From positions 558,001 to 622,000 of the forward strand of contig CBDCSM010000013.1 of assembly GCA_965221575.1 (NCBI GenBank): DNA of 64,000 nucleotides, in the 5' to 3' direction. Both the position numbers and the translations under genes were made by a program. The notes under the pieces are model-generated. The model searched no databases. It was not told where the DNA came from and saw nothing but the letters and a program-made list of their open reading frames with translations. This document shows positions 51,436-59,456 of this stretch, piece after piece (the first letter of the stretch is position 1; each line of letters starts with the position of its first letter). The DNA is from JAPPHA01 sp965221575 (lineage in GTDB: Bacteria; Pseudomonadota; Alphaproteobacteria; Rhodobacterales; Rhodobacteraceae).

Positions 51436-52494
51436 TCAAAAACCGGCCTTGATTTTCTCGAATTCCGTGATCATTCGCTCTCTCAAGGCGTTGTCCATCG
51501 GAATCTGGGCCAACAAGGGCACGTCAACGGGTCCGAGACCCACCGTTTCGAGGACGTCAGTGCCCAAGTCCACCATCGCGGCCTCGTTGCCGTGTCCGTA
51601 TCCCCATTCATTGACGAGATAGTCGGTTGAGGACGGATCGAGCCAAGCGTTGAAGTAGTCGTACACCTTGGCTTCGTCGTTGGGTCCATCGCTCAGGTTC
51701 ACATATCCGCAGAACCAGGTCGACGAACCTTCAGCCGTTTCCCGGTTCGCAACGACGTCATGGCCTTCCGCCTGCATGGTCGTCGGGGTTTCGTTCCATG
51801 CCCACGAGATCAGGACCTCGCCGCTGGACATCAGCTGCGACAGTTCCGCGCCGTCGATCCAGTAAGCCCGCACGTTCTGGTGGGCCTGGCGTAACCAGTC
51901 GGACGCCCGCTGGAAGTCGTCTTCGGTTGCTTGCGACCAGTCGGTGGTCCCCGTCGCGAGATATGCCAGGGCGTAAGCGTCGTCCACGTTGTCACCGATT
52001 GACGTACGGCCAGCGTATTTCGGGTCCAGAAAGATCTCCAGGCTGGCGGCATCTGCCGCATCAACCAGGTCCGCCCTGTAGGTCAGCGCGGTCGTTCCCC
52101 AATCCATCGGCAACAGATAGTACTCTCCGTCAAATTTATAGGCTTCCTTCATGACCGAATTGACGTCTTCCCAACGGTCGATCCGCGAGGTGTCGAGCGG
52201 CTCTATCAACCCGGCCTCGTGCCACTTCGTTACAGACTGAGAACAGGGGTGGGAAACATCCGCCTTGAAACCTGAACGAAGTTTCTGAAACGCCTCTTCC
52301 TCGTCACCGAAAAACGCGAATGTCGGTGAGTCCCCGTGCTGATCGACGTAACCCTGGAAAAACCCCGGATCATCGTAACCCGCCCAGTCAAGAACGATCA
52401 GACCTTCGTCGGCGGCCATCCCCGGCGTACCGGTCACCGCAGCCAGCAAAAGGCCTGCAAATACCGATGTCGGCTTGTTTCTGAGTTGGTGCAT
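51436..52494 (-). CDS. ABC transporter substrate-binding protein, PotD-like
   Basis: A periplasmic binding protein of 352 residues from the ATG at 52494 (AGGAGG eight bases upstream); a TTG one codon earlier is possible. Residues 1-27 are a signal peptide ending GMAAD. The mature start GLIVLDWAGYDDPGFFQGYVDQHGD and the segments DVSHPCSQSVTKWHEAGLIEPLD, LPMDWGTTALTYRAD and LISWAWNETPTT fit the PotD/PotF polyamine-binding group. It is the first gene of the operon with a 212-base gap before the aminotransferase, which holds a strong hairpin. The ligand may be a polyamine or another small amine. Confidence 0.88.
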   Translation of the reverse strand: MHQLRNKPTSVFAGLLLAAVTGTPGMAADEGLIVLDWAGYDDPGFFQGYVDQHGDSPTFAFFGDEEEAFQKLRSGFKADVSHPCSQSVTKWHEAGLIEPLDTSRIDRWEDVNSVMKEAYKFDGEYYLLPMDWGTTALTYRADLVDAADAASLEIFLDPKYAGRTSIGDNVDDAYALAYLATGTTDWSQATEDDFQRASDWLRQAHQNVRAYWIDGAELSQLMSSGEVLISWAWNETPTTMQAEGHDVVANRETAEGSSTWFCGYVNLSDGPNDEAKVYDYFNAWLDPSSTDYLVNEWGYGHGNEAAMVDLGTDVLETVGLGPVDVPLLAQIPMDNALRERMITEFEKIKAGF

Positions 52495-53012
52495 CAAGCT
52501 ATCCTCCTGGCAATTCCTGTTTAGGGAGTGGTAAATCCAATGTTATTCGACCGCAAGAAACTATCCGCCGTGATGCTGTCCGTTGCCCTGAGCCAAAGCG
52601 GGCAAGTTCTCCATGTCCTGGCCAGCAGATCAGAAGAACTCGAGTGTCTCCCGATCCGCAGGACTCGGGAGTCCGACGCGTCCCGTTGCAAACCCGGCGA
52701 CGCGGAAATCATTCGCTCCGGTGACAGCGCCATCCCGCCCCCCAGTGACGGCAACGCGCGAGCCGCCAGGGTCACCGCCAACGTCAAGAAAACGGCAGAC
52801 AGCCGAACCGGAAAGGACCGCAGTTTCAAGGGACCTGCCACGTGGTCGCGTCCGCTCTCGAATCGCTTGTTTCTCCTGATGCCTGCCGATCCGCTCGACC
52901 GGAGGCCAGGCAGTCGTCGACGGATGCGGCCGTGATCCTTGAACTGCCGAGTTTCGGAGCAGCGAGGTCCCTTCCAGGCAAGGAACACCGGCGAACCGGT
53001 CGTCGGGCCGGA
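52495..53012. other. Gene-free interval before the amine operon
   Basis: About 520 bases between the amine operon (minus strand) and the P450 gene (also minus). Open frames on both strands lack motifs and ribosome binding sites. The promoter of the amine operon should be in the first 100 bases, immediately after 52494. No terminator of the P450 gene was recognised. Confidence 0.4.
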
Positions 53013-54194
53013 TCAACGTCCCCAGGCTACCGGTACCTTCAATGGACCGCGAAATGCCCAGCCCGCGAATTCAACGTTTCCCGCGAGACGGATGTCCGGG
53101 AATCGCTCGAACAACATTGGAAGCGCGACCTCGGCAACGAGGGCTCTGCTCGCGGCGGCGCCTGCGCAGAAATGCGGACCCGCACCAAAGGCGAGGCTGC
53201 GGGCCGTGTCGCGGGTGACGTCGAAGACGTCCGGATTCTCGAACACGTCCTCGTCCCGGTTGCCCGAACCGAACATGAAAAAGACACGGCACCCAGGTTC
53301 GAAGTCAACGCCGTCAACCGTGTCCTCCCTCGCGACCCGACGGGGCGACATGCCGATCGGTGAAATCCAGCGTGCGTACTCTTCGAACGCGTTCCGCCAG
53401 CTTGCCTGACCCTCCAGGACCATTTTCAGCTGATCCGCGTGGGTCAGAAGAGCCCAGGCCGCTCCGGCGATCGCGTCGCGCGGTTCGTTCTGACCACCCG
53501 AGATCGCGAGTTTCACGTTCGCGCGAACCGATTCCATGGGAAGGCCGGCCTGCAACTGCGCCGACAGCAGCGACATGTCCGGTTCGGCCGCGACGAGCGG
53601 CCACCTTTCGTCGATGTGGGCGTCAATGGAGGCAGTGCAATCATGGCATCGGGCCTCGACTGCCAGGTCGCCGGTGTAATTCGCAATGCCATCGATCATG
53701 CCCTGGCTCACCCGATCGACCTCTCTCCAATCCATGTTGCGGAGGCCGGTGATCACGCGCAATGCGTTGCCCGAGACGGGCATCGCGAAGTCCGCGACGA
53801 GATCACACGCATTTCCGCACGCGAGACGGTCGAGCACATCTCTCGTGTGGCGGCGGAACTCGCCGGTCCAGTGATCGCGTACCGTTCTCGGGCTGAAGGC
53901 CGGAAACGTCGCCCGTCTTTCGACAGCATGGGCTTCACCGTCCTTGCGCATCATGTTCTCGCCCATCAGTACGCTCATCAGGCCGTCCGGCTGATAGCTG
54001 GAGAAAGTGCCGACGCGTTTCTCCTGTACAAATATGGCCTCGTGCCTCGCGATGAGCGTGGCGTTGAGCCCCGGGACCAGGCAAATCGGAGCGTCGGCGC
54101 GCATTTTTTTGAGAACCGGATACGGGTCCCGGTGAAATTTCCGGAGATCGACAGGGAAGACGGGAGCCTTTGCCATGGCCGCAGCCTGCTCCAT
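53013..54194 (-). CDS. Cytochrome P450
   Basis: A 393-residue soluble P450, a normal length for bacterial enzymes. The heme-binding loop is LAFGAGPHFCAGAAASR with the thiolate Cys343. The ExxR of helix K is at Glu272 to Arg275 (EEYAR). The I-helix reads ISGGQNEPRD (231-240) in place of the common A-G-x-D-T-T; this G-G-x-N-E-P-R form occurs in several bacterial P450 groups and changes the proton-delivery region. There is no adjacent ferredoxin or reductase. The substrate is unknown. The start is divergent from the ammonium transporter across 485 bases that hold two palindromes. Confidence 0.93.
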   Translation of the reverse strand: MEQAAAMAKAPVFPVDLRKFHRDPYPVLKKMRADAPICLVPGLNATLIARHEAIFVQEKRVGTFSSYQPDGLMSVLMGENMMRKDGEAHAVERRATFPAFSPRTVRDHWTGEFRRHTRDVLDRLACGNACDLVADFAMPVSGNALRVITGLRNMDWREVDRVSQGMIDGIANYTGDLAVEARCHDCTASIDAHIDERWPLVAAEPDMSLLSAQLQAGLPMESVRANVKLAISGGQNEPRDAIAGAAWALLTHADQLKMVLEGQASWRNAFEEYARWISPIGMSPRRVAREDTVDGVDFEPGCRVFFMFGSGNRDEDVFENPDVFDVTRDTARSLAFGAGPHFCAGAAASRALVAEVALPMLFERFPDIRLAGNVEFAGWAFRGPLKVPVAWGR

Positions 54195-54679
54195 CGCCGG
54201 TTGACTTGCAAATCAATCCGTTCCCGGTGCAGCCGGCCTCCGAAGGCTGATCCCCGGGCGCGCAAGGGCATGACCAAATGGATAACGGAATCCGGAACGA
54301 CACGCCGGCGGTTGGGAACCCTCGGAACAATGCCCCGAAATCGTCACGCGCGCGCCGAGAGACCCCATCATGCCCGCGCCCGGGCTTGCCATATCGAGGG
54401 AATCACATGTGAAAAGGCTCAGATCTGGTCACATGTGGGCCAGCGAGAAATGTGACTAGAAATTAATCTTGGGTGGATTTCGTGTATAATTTTTAATCAT
54501 TGTGCCGAATTTCTCAATCACTTCGGCGGAGATGCGGCGGCGGCTTCTGGACGTGACGAATGCTCCCGTGCTCGGAAACCGCGTTTCCGGTGGCGCCGAA
54601 GGGAGTTCGTCCATGACTGCCGACGGCGTCGCGGCGAAGTTGAACGACCTGTTCCTCGTCTGAATCAATGGAAGAAGAG
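54195..54679. other. Divergent intergenic region between P450 and amt genes
   Basis: About 485 bases. Contains two near-identical palindromic elements (54403-54437), a good TATAAT at 54485-54490 with no convincing -35, and a hairpin CGGAAAC-CGC-GTTTCCG at 54573-54589 in the presumed amt leader. A 43-codon frame (54532-54663) ends 16 bases before the amt start but has a poor ribosome binding site and no homology I recognise. No PII (glnK) gene, which often precedes amt, is present. Confidence 0.5.
54403..54437. repeat. Two copies of a TCACATGTG(A) palindrome
   Basis: TCACATGTGA at 54403-54412 is a perfect 10-base palindrome. TCACATGTG recurs at 54429-54437, 26 bases on, and a further partial copy TGTGA lies at 54451-54455. 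Located about 50 bases upstream of a TATAAT box and between divergent genes, these look like binding sites for a dimeric regulator. No regulator gene is nearby. Confidence 0.55.
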
Positions 54680-56026
54680 ATGATGTCAAAACATGCCAAA
54701 TACCTGCCCTGCCTTCTCCTCCTTGCGCTAGCCGCGTCTCCCGCGACGGCCCAGGGTGCGCCGGGAACCGAAGTCGCAACGCATACGGTCTTCGTTCTCA
54801 ACACGTTTCTGTTTCTCGTCAGCGGCTTTCTCGTGTTCTGGATGGCCGCCGGGTTCGCGATGCTCGAGGCCGGCCTGGTAAGGTCACGGAATGTCACGAC
54901 GCAGTTGACCAAGAATTTCGGCCTGTTTTCCATCGCCGCGATCATGTACTGGCTGATCGGTTACAATCTCATGTATCCGCTTGGAAGCTGGTCGCTCGGA
55001 TCCGACGAGACCGGAGGTTACCTCGGCGCGTTCGGGCTCGCGGTCCTCGAAGCCGTGGGCATCGGGCCTGAGGGCGCCGACGATCTGGCCTACGCGTCCA
55101 CGGGATCGGACTTTTTCTTCCAGCTCATGTTCTGCGCCACCGCGGCGTCCATTGTCTCAGGTACGCTTGCCGAACGCATCAAGCTGTGGCCCTTCCTCCT
55201 GTTCACGGCCCTGCTGACCGGCGTGATCTATCCCGTGCAGGCATCCTGGAAGTGGGGTGGCGGTTTCCTGGATTCCCAGTTCGGATTCCTGGACTTCGCC
55301 GGTTCGACGGTCGTGCATTCGGTCGGAGGATGGGCGGCACTGGTCGGCGCCATTCTGCTCGGCGCGCGAACGGGAAAGTACCAGGCTGGCCAGGTAGTCC
55401 CGATACGCGGATCGAACATGCCCCTGGCGACATTGGGAACGTTCATTCTCTGGATCGGCTGGTTCGGTTTCAACGGAGGATCTCAGCTGGCAATGGGTAG
55501 CATCGGCGATGCGGCAGACGTGAGCCGGATTTTTGCGAACACCAACATGGCCGCCGCTTCCGGCGCGATGGTCGCAATGATCATGACCCAGTTCCTGTAC
55601 GGAAAGGTCGACTTGACCATGGTGCTGAACGGAGCCCTTGCGGGACTCGTGGCAATAACTGCTGAACCCCTCTATCCGTCGCTCTTCGGAGCCCTGCTGA
55701 TCGGCGGCGTCGGCGGCGTCATCGTCGTCTACGGCGTGCCGCTCCTTGACAAGTTGAAGATCGATGACGTTGTCGGCGCGATTCCGGTGCACCTCTTCGC
55801 CGGGATATGGGGAACGTTGGCAGTCTGTTTCACGAATCCTGACGCCACGATATTCGGGCAGGTCGCGTCCATCGTCATCGTGGGTGTGTTCGTGTGCGCC
55901 GCGTCCTGGATCGTCTGGTCCATCCTGAAACTGGCGATCGGAATCCGGGTTGACGAAGAAAGCGAGATCACTGGTCTCGACATGACGGAACTCGGCATCG
56001 AGGCTTACCCCGAGTTTACGACCTGA
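54680..56026 (+). CDS. amt: Ammonium transporter Amt
   Basis: A 448-residue Amt/MEP/Rh channel for ammonium. The ATG at 54680 has GGAAG upstream; three further codons 5' are possible. Residues about 5-25 are a cleavable signal peptide (LLLLALAASPATAQG), then eleven membrane segments. Conserved blocks: FWMAAGFAMLEAGLVRSRNV, the pore-lining DFAGSTVVHSVGGWAALVGA with the twin-His first histidine, and FILWIGWFGFNGGS. The C-terminal tail ends DMTELGIEAYPEF, the region that contacts PII proteins. A perfect 11-bp hairpin follows at 56042-56067. Confidence 0.95.
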   Translation: MMSKHAKYLPCLLLLALAASPATAQGAPGTEVATHTVFVLNTFLFLVSGFLVFWMAAGFAMLEAGLVRSRNVTTQLTKNFGLFSIAAIMYWLIGYNLMYPLGSWSLGSDETGGYLGAFGLAVLEAVGIGPEGADDLAYASTGSDFFFQLMFCATAASIVSGTLAERIKLWPFLLFTALLTGVIYPVQASWKWGGGFLDSQFGFLDFAGSTVVHSVGGWAALVGAILLGARTGKYQAGQVVPIRGSNMPLATLGTFILWIGWFGFNGGSQLAMGSIGDAADVSRIFANTNMAAASGAMVAMIMTQFLYGKVDLTMVLNGALAGLVAITAEPLYPSLFGALLIGGVGGVIVVYGVPLLDKLKIDDVVGAIPVHLFAGIWGTLAVCFTNPDATIFGQVASIVIVGVFVCAASWIVWSILKLAIGIRVDEESEITGLDMTELGIEAYPEFTT

Positions 56027-56041
56027 ACCGCGATGCGATTG

Positions 56042-56067
56042 TCCCGGGCGCATCCGTGCGCCCGGGA
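56042..56067 (+). terminator. Hairpin downstream of amt
   Basis: TCCCGGGCGCA (56042-56052) pairs perfectly with TGCGCCCGGGA (56057-56067) around a TCCG loop, 15 bases after the amt stop. The stem is very GC-rich and stable. There is no T-run after it, so termination would need Rho or be incomplete, but the location suits a transcript end. Confidence 0.6.
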
Positions 56068-56437
56068 TCACCGGGCAGGGCCGGAACCTCGAGCTGGCGC
56101 TCTCCCGCCCGACCTGATTTCTTCATTCGAAACCGATCGTTGCCTTTAATCGGGAAATCGCCCTGGCCTCAGGGCAAGCCGTCGTGGACAAGTTCCATGA
56201 TGGTTTCGAGATACCGCGCGAAAGGCCGTTTAGGGAGAGAGCCAGAACGGTGCCCAGGTGCGCGAAAAACCACGGCCGACGCCCGGGGCAGGAGGTTCAG
56301 CGCGTGCCCGTTTCGCGTTGCTTCCCTGGTCGGGACGCACTTCGCAGGTCAACACGCCGGTTGTTGCAATGGCACGGGACACACTCTATACGATTCCGAC
56401 TTTGCCGAGATCGTGTTGACCGTTTCGGCAAACCCGA
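56068..56437. other. Intergenic region between amt and tRNA-Arg
   Basis: About 370 bases with no supported gene; the plus-strand frames have no motif. The promoter of tRNA-Arg is probably in its last 60 bases (TTGACC at 56417 could be a -35), but no good -10 is in place. Confidence 0.35.
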
Positions 56438-56514
56438 GGACCCGTAGCTCAGCTGGATAGAGCATTTGACTACGAATCAAAAGGTCGGGCGTTCGAATCG
56501 CTCCGGGTCCTCCA
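56438..56514 (+). tRNA. tRNA-Arg(ACG)
   Basis: A 77-base cloverleaf. Acceptor GGACCCG/CGGGTCC, D-arm GCTC-AGCTGGATA-GAGC, anticodon stem TTTGA/TCAAA with loop CTACGAA (anticodon ACG, read as ICG after deamination), T-arm GGGCG-TTCGAAT-CGCTC with one G.T pair, and encoded CCA. It reads the CGU, CGC and CGA codons. Confidence 0.96.
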
Positions 56515-56619
56515 GCATCCTTTCCTGATCGACGGCGAACCCTGTCCAGGAGCTTGACCGTACCTGACATGGCTGCCTGGGGCGGTGATCGGGCCGGAAG
56601 CCCGTCGCCACCTGAAACA

Positions 56620-57879
56620 TCACTCTTCCTCGAATTCCTCGCCGAGGATCCTGGATACCGCGAAGACATCCTTGTCACCTCGCCCGCACATGTTCATCAC
56701 CAGGAGATGGTCCGAAGGAAGGCCGCCCGCGATACGTGCGACGTGAGCCAGGGCATGTGACGGCTCCAGCGCGGGGATGATACCCTCGCACTTGCAGCAC
56801 AACTGGAACGCCTCAAGTGCTTCCGCGTCGGTTACCGAAACATATTCGACGCGTCCCGTATCACTAAGCCAGGAGTGCTCGGGACCGATCCCTGGATAAT
56901 CCAGTCCAGCCGATATCGAATAGCCGTCCAGAATCTGCCCGTTCGGATCCTGCAACAGGTATGTCCGATTCCCGTGAAGCACGCCCGGGCGACCGCCCGT
57001 TAACGAAGCGCAGTGTTCCATCCTCTCGTCGACTCCCTTGCCGCCGGCCTCGACGCCGACGATCCGCACGGAGGGTTCATCCAGGAACGGATGGAAAAGC
57101 CCCATGGCATTGGACCCACCACCGATGCAGGCAACCAGCGTGTCGGGAAGCCTGCCTTCCTGCTCCTGCATCTGCATCCGTGTTTCGTCACCGATGACGC
57201 ATTGGAAATCGCGGACCATTGCCGGGTAGGGATGGGGCCCGGCAACCGTCCCGATGCAGTAGAAAGTGGTCTCCACATATGTCACCCAATCCCTAAGCGC
57301 CTCGTTCATGGCATCCTTGAGCGTGCCCCTTCCCGCCGTGACGGGAACGACCTCGGCCCCGAGAAGCTTCATGCGGAAAACATTTGGAGCCTGTCGTTCG
57401 ACATCGTGGGAACCCATGTAGACCACGCATTGAAGACCGAACCGTGCACAGGCTGTCGCGGTCGCGACACCATGCTGGCCGGCCCCGGTTTCGGCAATGA
57501 TCCGGGTCTTTCCCATGCGCCGGGCCAGCAATACCTGTCCAAGCACATTGTTGATCTTGTGCGCACCCGTATGGTTGAGTTCGTCGCGCTTCATGTAAAT
57601 GCGCGCACCGCCGAAGTGATCCGTGAGCCGTTCGGCGAAATACAGGGGCGACGGCCTGCCGACATAGTGGGTGCGAAACCGCTCCATCTCGTCCAGAAAC
57701 TCCGGGTCGGTGCGCGCCCGCGCGTATTCCGCCTCAAGTTCAAGAATGAGCGGCATCAGCGTTTCCGAAACGAACCGGCCGCCATAGTCACCGAACCGGC
57801 CGCGCTCGTCCGGACCGCTCCGATACGTGTTCAATCCTTCGGTTGCCATCATCCGGTTCTCATTCATCCCGTTATCCAT
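56620..57879 (-). CDS. trpB: Tryptophan synthase subunit beta
   Basis: Condenses indole with serine to make tryptophan, using PLP. The 419-residue chain has the COMM and active-site features: GRFGDYGGRFVSETLMPL near residue 28, PLP Lys108 in LNHTGAHKINNVLGQ, Glu in ETGAGQHG near 131, the phosphate-binding GGGSNAMG near 255 and the C-terminal HALAHVAR. The first ten residues are variable and the start could be one of the later ATG codons. It follows trpF by 32 bases; trpA is not in the window. A small hairpin CGGGC-CGGAA-GCCCG lies 16-30 bases after its stop. Confidence 0.96.
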   Translation of the reverse strand: MDNGMNENRMMATEGLNTYRSGPDERGRFGDYGGRFVSETLMPLILELEAEYARARTDPEFLDEMERFRTHYVGRPSPLYFAERLTDHFGGARIYMKRDELNHTGAHKINNVLGQVLLARRMGKTRIIAETGAGQHGVATATACARFGLQCVVYMGSHDVERQAPNVFRMKLLGAEVVPVTAGRGTLKDAMNEALRDWVTYVETTFYCIGTVAGPHPYPAMVRDFQCVIGDETRMQMQEQEGRLPDTLVACIGGGSNAMGLFHPFLDEPSVRIVGVEAGGKGVDERMEHCASLTGGRPGVLHGNRTYLLQDPNGQILDGYSISAGLDYPGIGPEHSWLSDTGRVEYVSVTDAEALEAFQLCCKCEGIIPALEPSHALAHVARIAGGLPSDHLLVMNMCGRGDKDVFAVSRILGEEFEEE

Positions 57880-57911
57880 CCATTACCGGCAAGGGTATCC
57901 GTCGTCCCTCG

Positions 57912-58568
57912 TTACGGGACCGCAATCTGGTCAGAAAGCGAGCTGGCCGCACGAAGAAAACTCCTGATTCGGTCGCAATCCTTCATTCCGGGAGCCGATT
58001 CAACCCCGGACGAGACATCAAGTTGCGTCGCGCCCGACAGCCGAACCGCATCGGCAATATTTTCCCTGGTCAATCCACCGGCCAGCATCCACGGCAGCCG
58101 CCATTCCCGGTTTGCCAGGAGAGACCAGTCAAAGGCAATCCCCTGCCCTCCCGGCCGGTCCATGTGTCTTGCCCGAGGCGCGTCAACAAGGAGCTGGTCG
58201 ACATAGCCTGCCCAGTGATCAGCCCGTTCGACATCGGATTTCGCGGATATTCCGAGCGATTTCATGACAGGCAGGCCGAATGTCTTCCCGATTGCACGAG
58301 AACGTTCCCGTGACTCGGAGCCGTGCAACTGGATCATGTCAAGCGTCACGGAATCGAGGACCCGTTCAATTTGCCCGTCGTCGGGGTCCACGAACAGCCC
58401 CGTGCGGCACACACCAGGCGGAACCCTTGCGGCAAGATCTCGCGCCCGCTCGACCGATACGTTTCGCGGCGACCTGGGGAAAAACACGAACCCGACGTAG
58501 CCGGCGCCAGCCTCAACGCTCGCGTCCAGCGATGCCGCGTCCGAAAGTCCGCAAATCTTGACCTTCAT
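57912..58568 (-). CDS. trpF: Phosphoribosylanthranilate isomerase
   Basis: TIM-barrel enzyme for the third step of tryptophan synthesis. The 218-residue chain begins MKVKICGLSDAASLDASVEAGAGYVGFVFF, with catalytic Cys7 in KICG, and has PRSPRNVS, RTGLFVDP and the second catalytic Asp region LLVDAPR near residue 129. The end LDVSSGVESAPGMKD carries the phosphate-binding Ser-Ser-Gly-Val-Glu motif. It overlaps lapA by 4 bases and precedes trpB, the standard alphaproteobacterial order. Confidence 0.96.
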   Translation of the reverse strand: MKVKICGLSDAASLDASVEAGAGYVGFVFFPRSPRNVSVERARDLAARVPPGVCRTGLFVDPDDGQIERVLDSVTLDMIQLHGSESRERSRAIGKTFGLPVMKSLGISAKSDVERADHWAGYVDQLLVDAPRARHMDRPGGQGIAFDWSLLANREWRLPWMLAGGLTRENIADAVRLSGATQLDVSSGVESAPGMKDCDRIRSFLRAASSLSDQIAVP

Positions 58569-58927
58569 CGCGCGTCCTTTTCCAGAAGTTCGAGAACCTC
58601 GTCCTTTCCCCGAACTTCCCCGGACTTAGACCTGAGGTCTTCGACTTCCCGTTCCAGCCGCCGGATTTCGCGTCCACGCTCACTCGCCTGTCTCCGATGG
58701 CGATGACCGCGAAAATATTCGCGGACCGCACCGGCGAACAGCCCGACTAACACCGCACCGAACACGATCACGTATTGCGGGACCAGGTAGGCGCCCGAGA
58801 ACCCCAGGATGTCCCCGACACCCCTCGGGAACAATCGGAACGTGACAATGTCGCGATTGACCAGGCAAAGCATGACCAGGAATGCTGCAAGAACGACCAG
58901 GACGACGATTCGAAAGAACTGGATCAT
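58565..58927 (-). CDS. lapA: LapA (DUF1049) family membrane protein
   Basis: A 120-residue inner-membrane protein with two hydrophobic segments (about 5-25 and 45-70) and a basic, helical coiled-coil-like tail (REIRRLEREVEDLRSKSG). The first segment, then NRDIVTFRLFP, match the LapA/DUF1049 family, whose E. coli member works with LapB in controlling lipopolysaccharide synthesis. Its location between ihfB and trpF is usual for the group; there is no lapB here. It overlaps trpF by 4 bases. Confidence 0.88.
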   Translation of the reverse strand: MIQFFRIVVLVVLAAFLVMLCLVNRDIVTFRLFPRGVGDILGFSGAYLVPQYVIVFGAVLVGLFAGAVREYFRGHRHRRQASERGREIRRLEREVEDLRSKSGEVRGKDEVLELLEKDAR

Positions 58928-58960
58928 CCAATCTCAACCCGCCACCGGGTATCGAATCCT

Positions 58961-59242
58961 CTACTCCCGGCCGTTGAGGCGATCCCTGAGCTGCTTTCCG
59001 GTCGCAAAAACGGGTACGTGTTTTTCGCTCACATCGACAGGTTCGCCCGTCCGGGGATTGCGGGCCTTGCGCTCGCGGCGCTGCCGAACCGCAAATGTTC
59101 CGAAGCCTCGCAACTCGACACGATTCCCTTCGGTCAATCCAGAGACGATTTCGTCGAACACCGTTGTTACCGCGCGTTCCGCATAATCTCTCTTGAGACC
59201 GAAATCCCTGGCGATCATCGTGATCAAATCGGACCTCACCAT
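58961..59242 (-). CDS. ihfB: Integration host factor subunit beta
   Basis: A 93-residue DNA-bending protein of the HU/IHF family. MVRSDLITMIARDFGLKRDYAERAVTTVFDEI forms the helical base, and VELRGFGTFAVRQRRERKARNPRTGEPVDVSEKHVPVF has the beta-arm with the conserved R-N-P-R-T-G tip that inserts into the DNA minor groove. It pairs with IhfA, encoded elsewhere. It lies just after rpsA (214-base gap), a very common arrangement in Proteobacteria. Confidence 0.95.
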   Translation of the reverse strand: MVRSDLITMIARDFGLKRDYAERAVTTVFDEIVSGLTEGNRVELRGFGTFAVRQRRERKARNPRTGEPVDVSEKHVPVFATGKQLRDRLNGRE

Positions 59243-59456
59243 GAAAGCTCCCCTTCCCGACTGAACAATATACAGGAACCGATTGCCAGATTACACGGCA
59301 GGTCCATCTCCGTAAAGGAATTCGGTCGCGGCAAGGCACATCGAGTCGTCTCCAGGTTGTCGCACATGAGGACAACCGTCCCGTCAGAGATATCGACTCT
59401 TGAACTGCACGTCCGAACGGGTCTTGACACAAATGACGGCGAACGAGCCACCCGCG

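Noticed and set aside
54532..54663. A 43-codon frame just upstream of amt
   Set aside because: The ribosome binding site touches the ATG, there is no recognisable homology, and the frame is overlapped by an equally open frame on the other strand; noted only as part of the leader.
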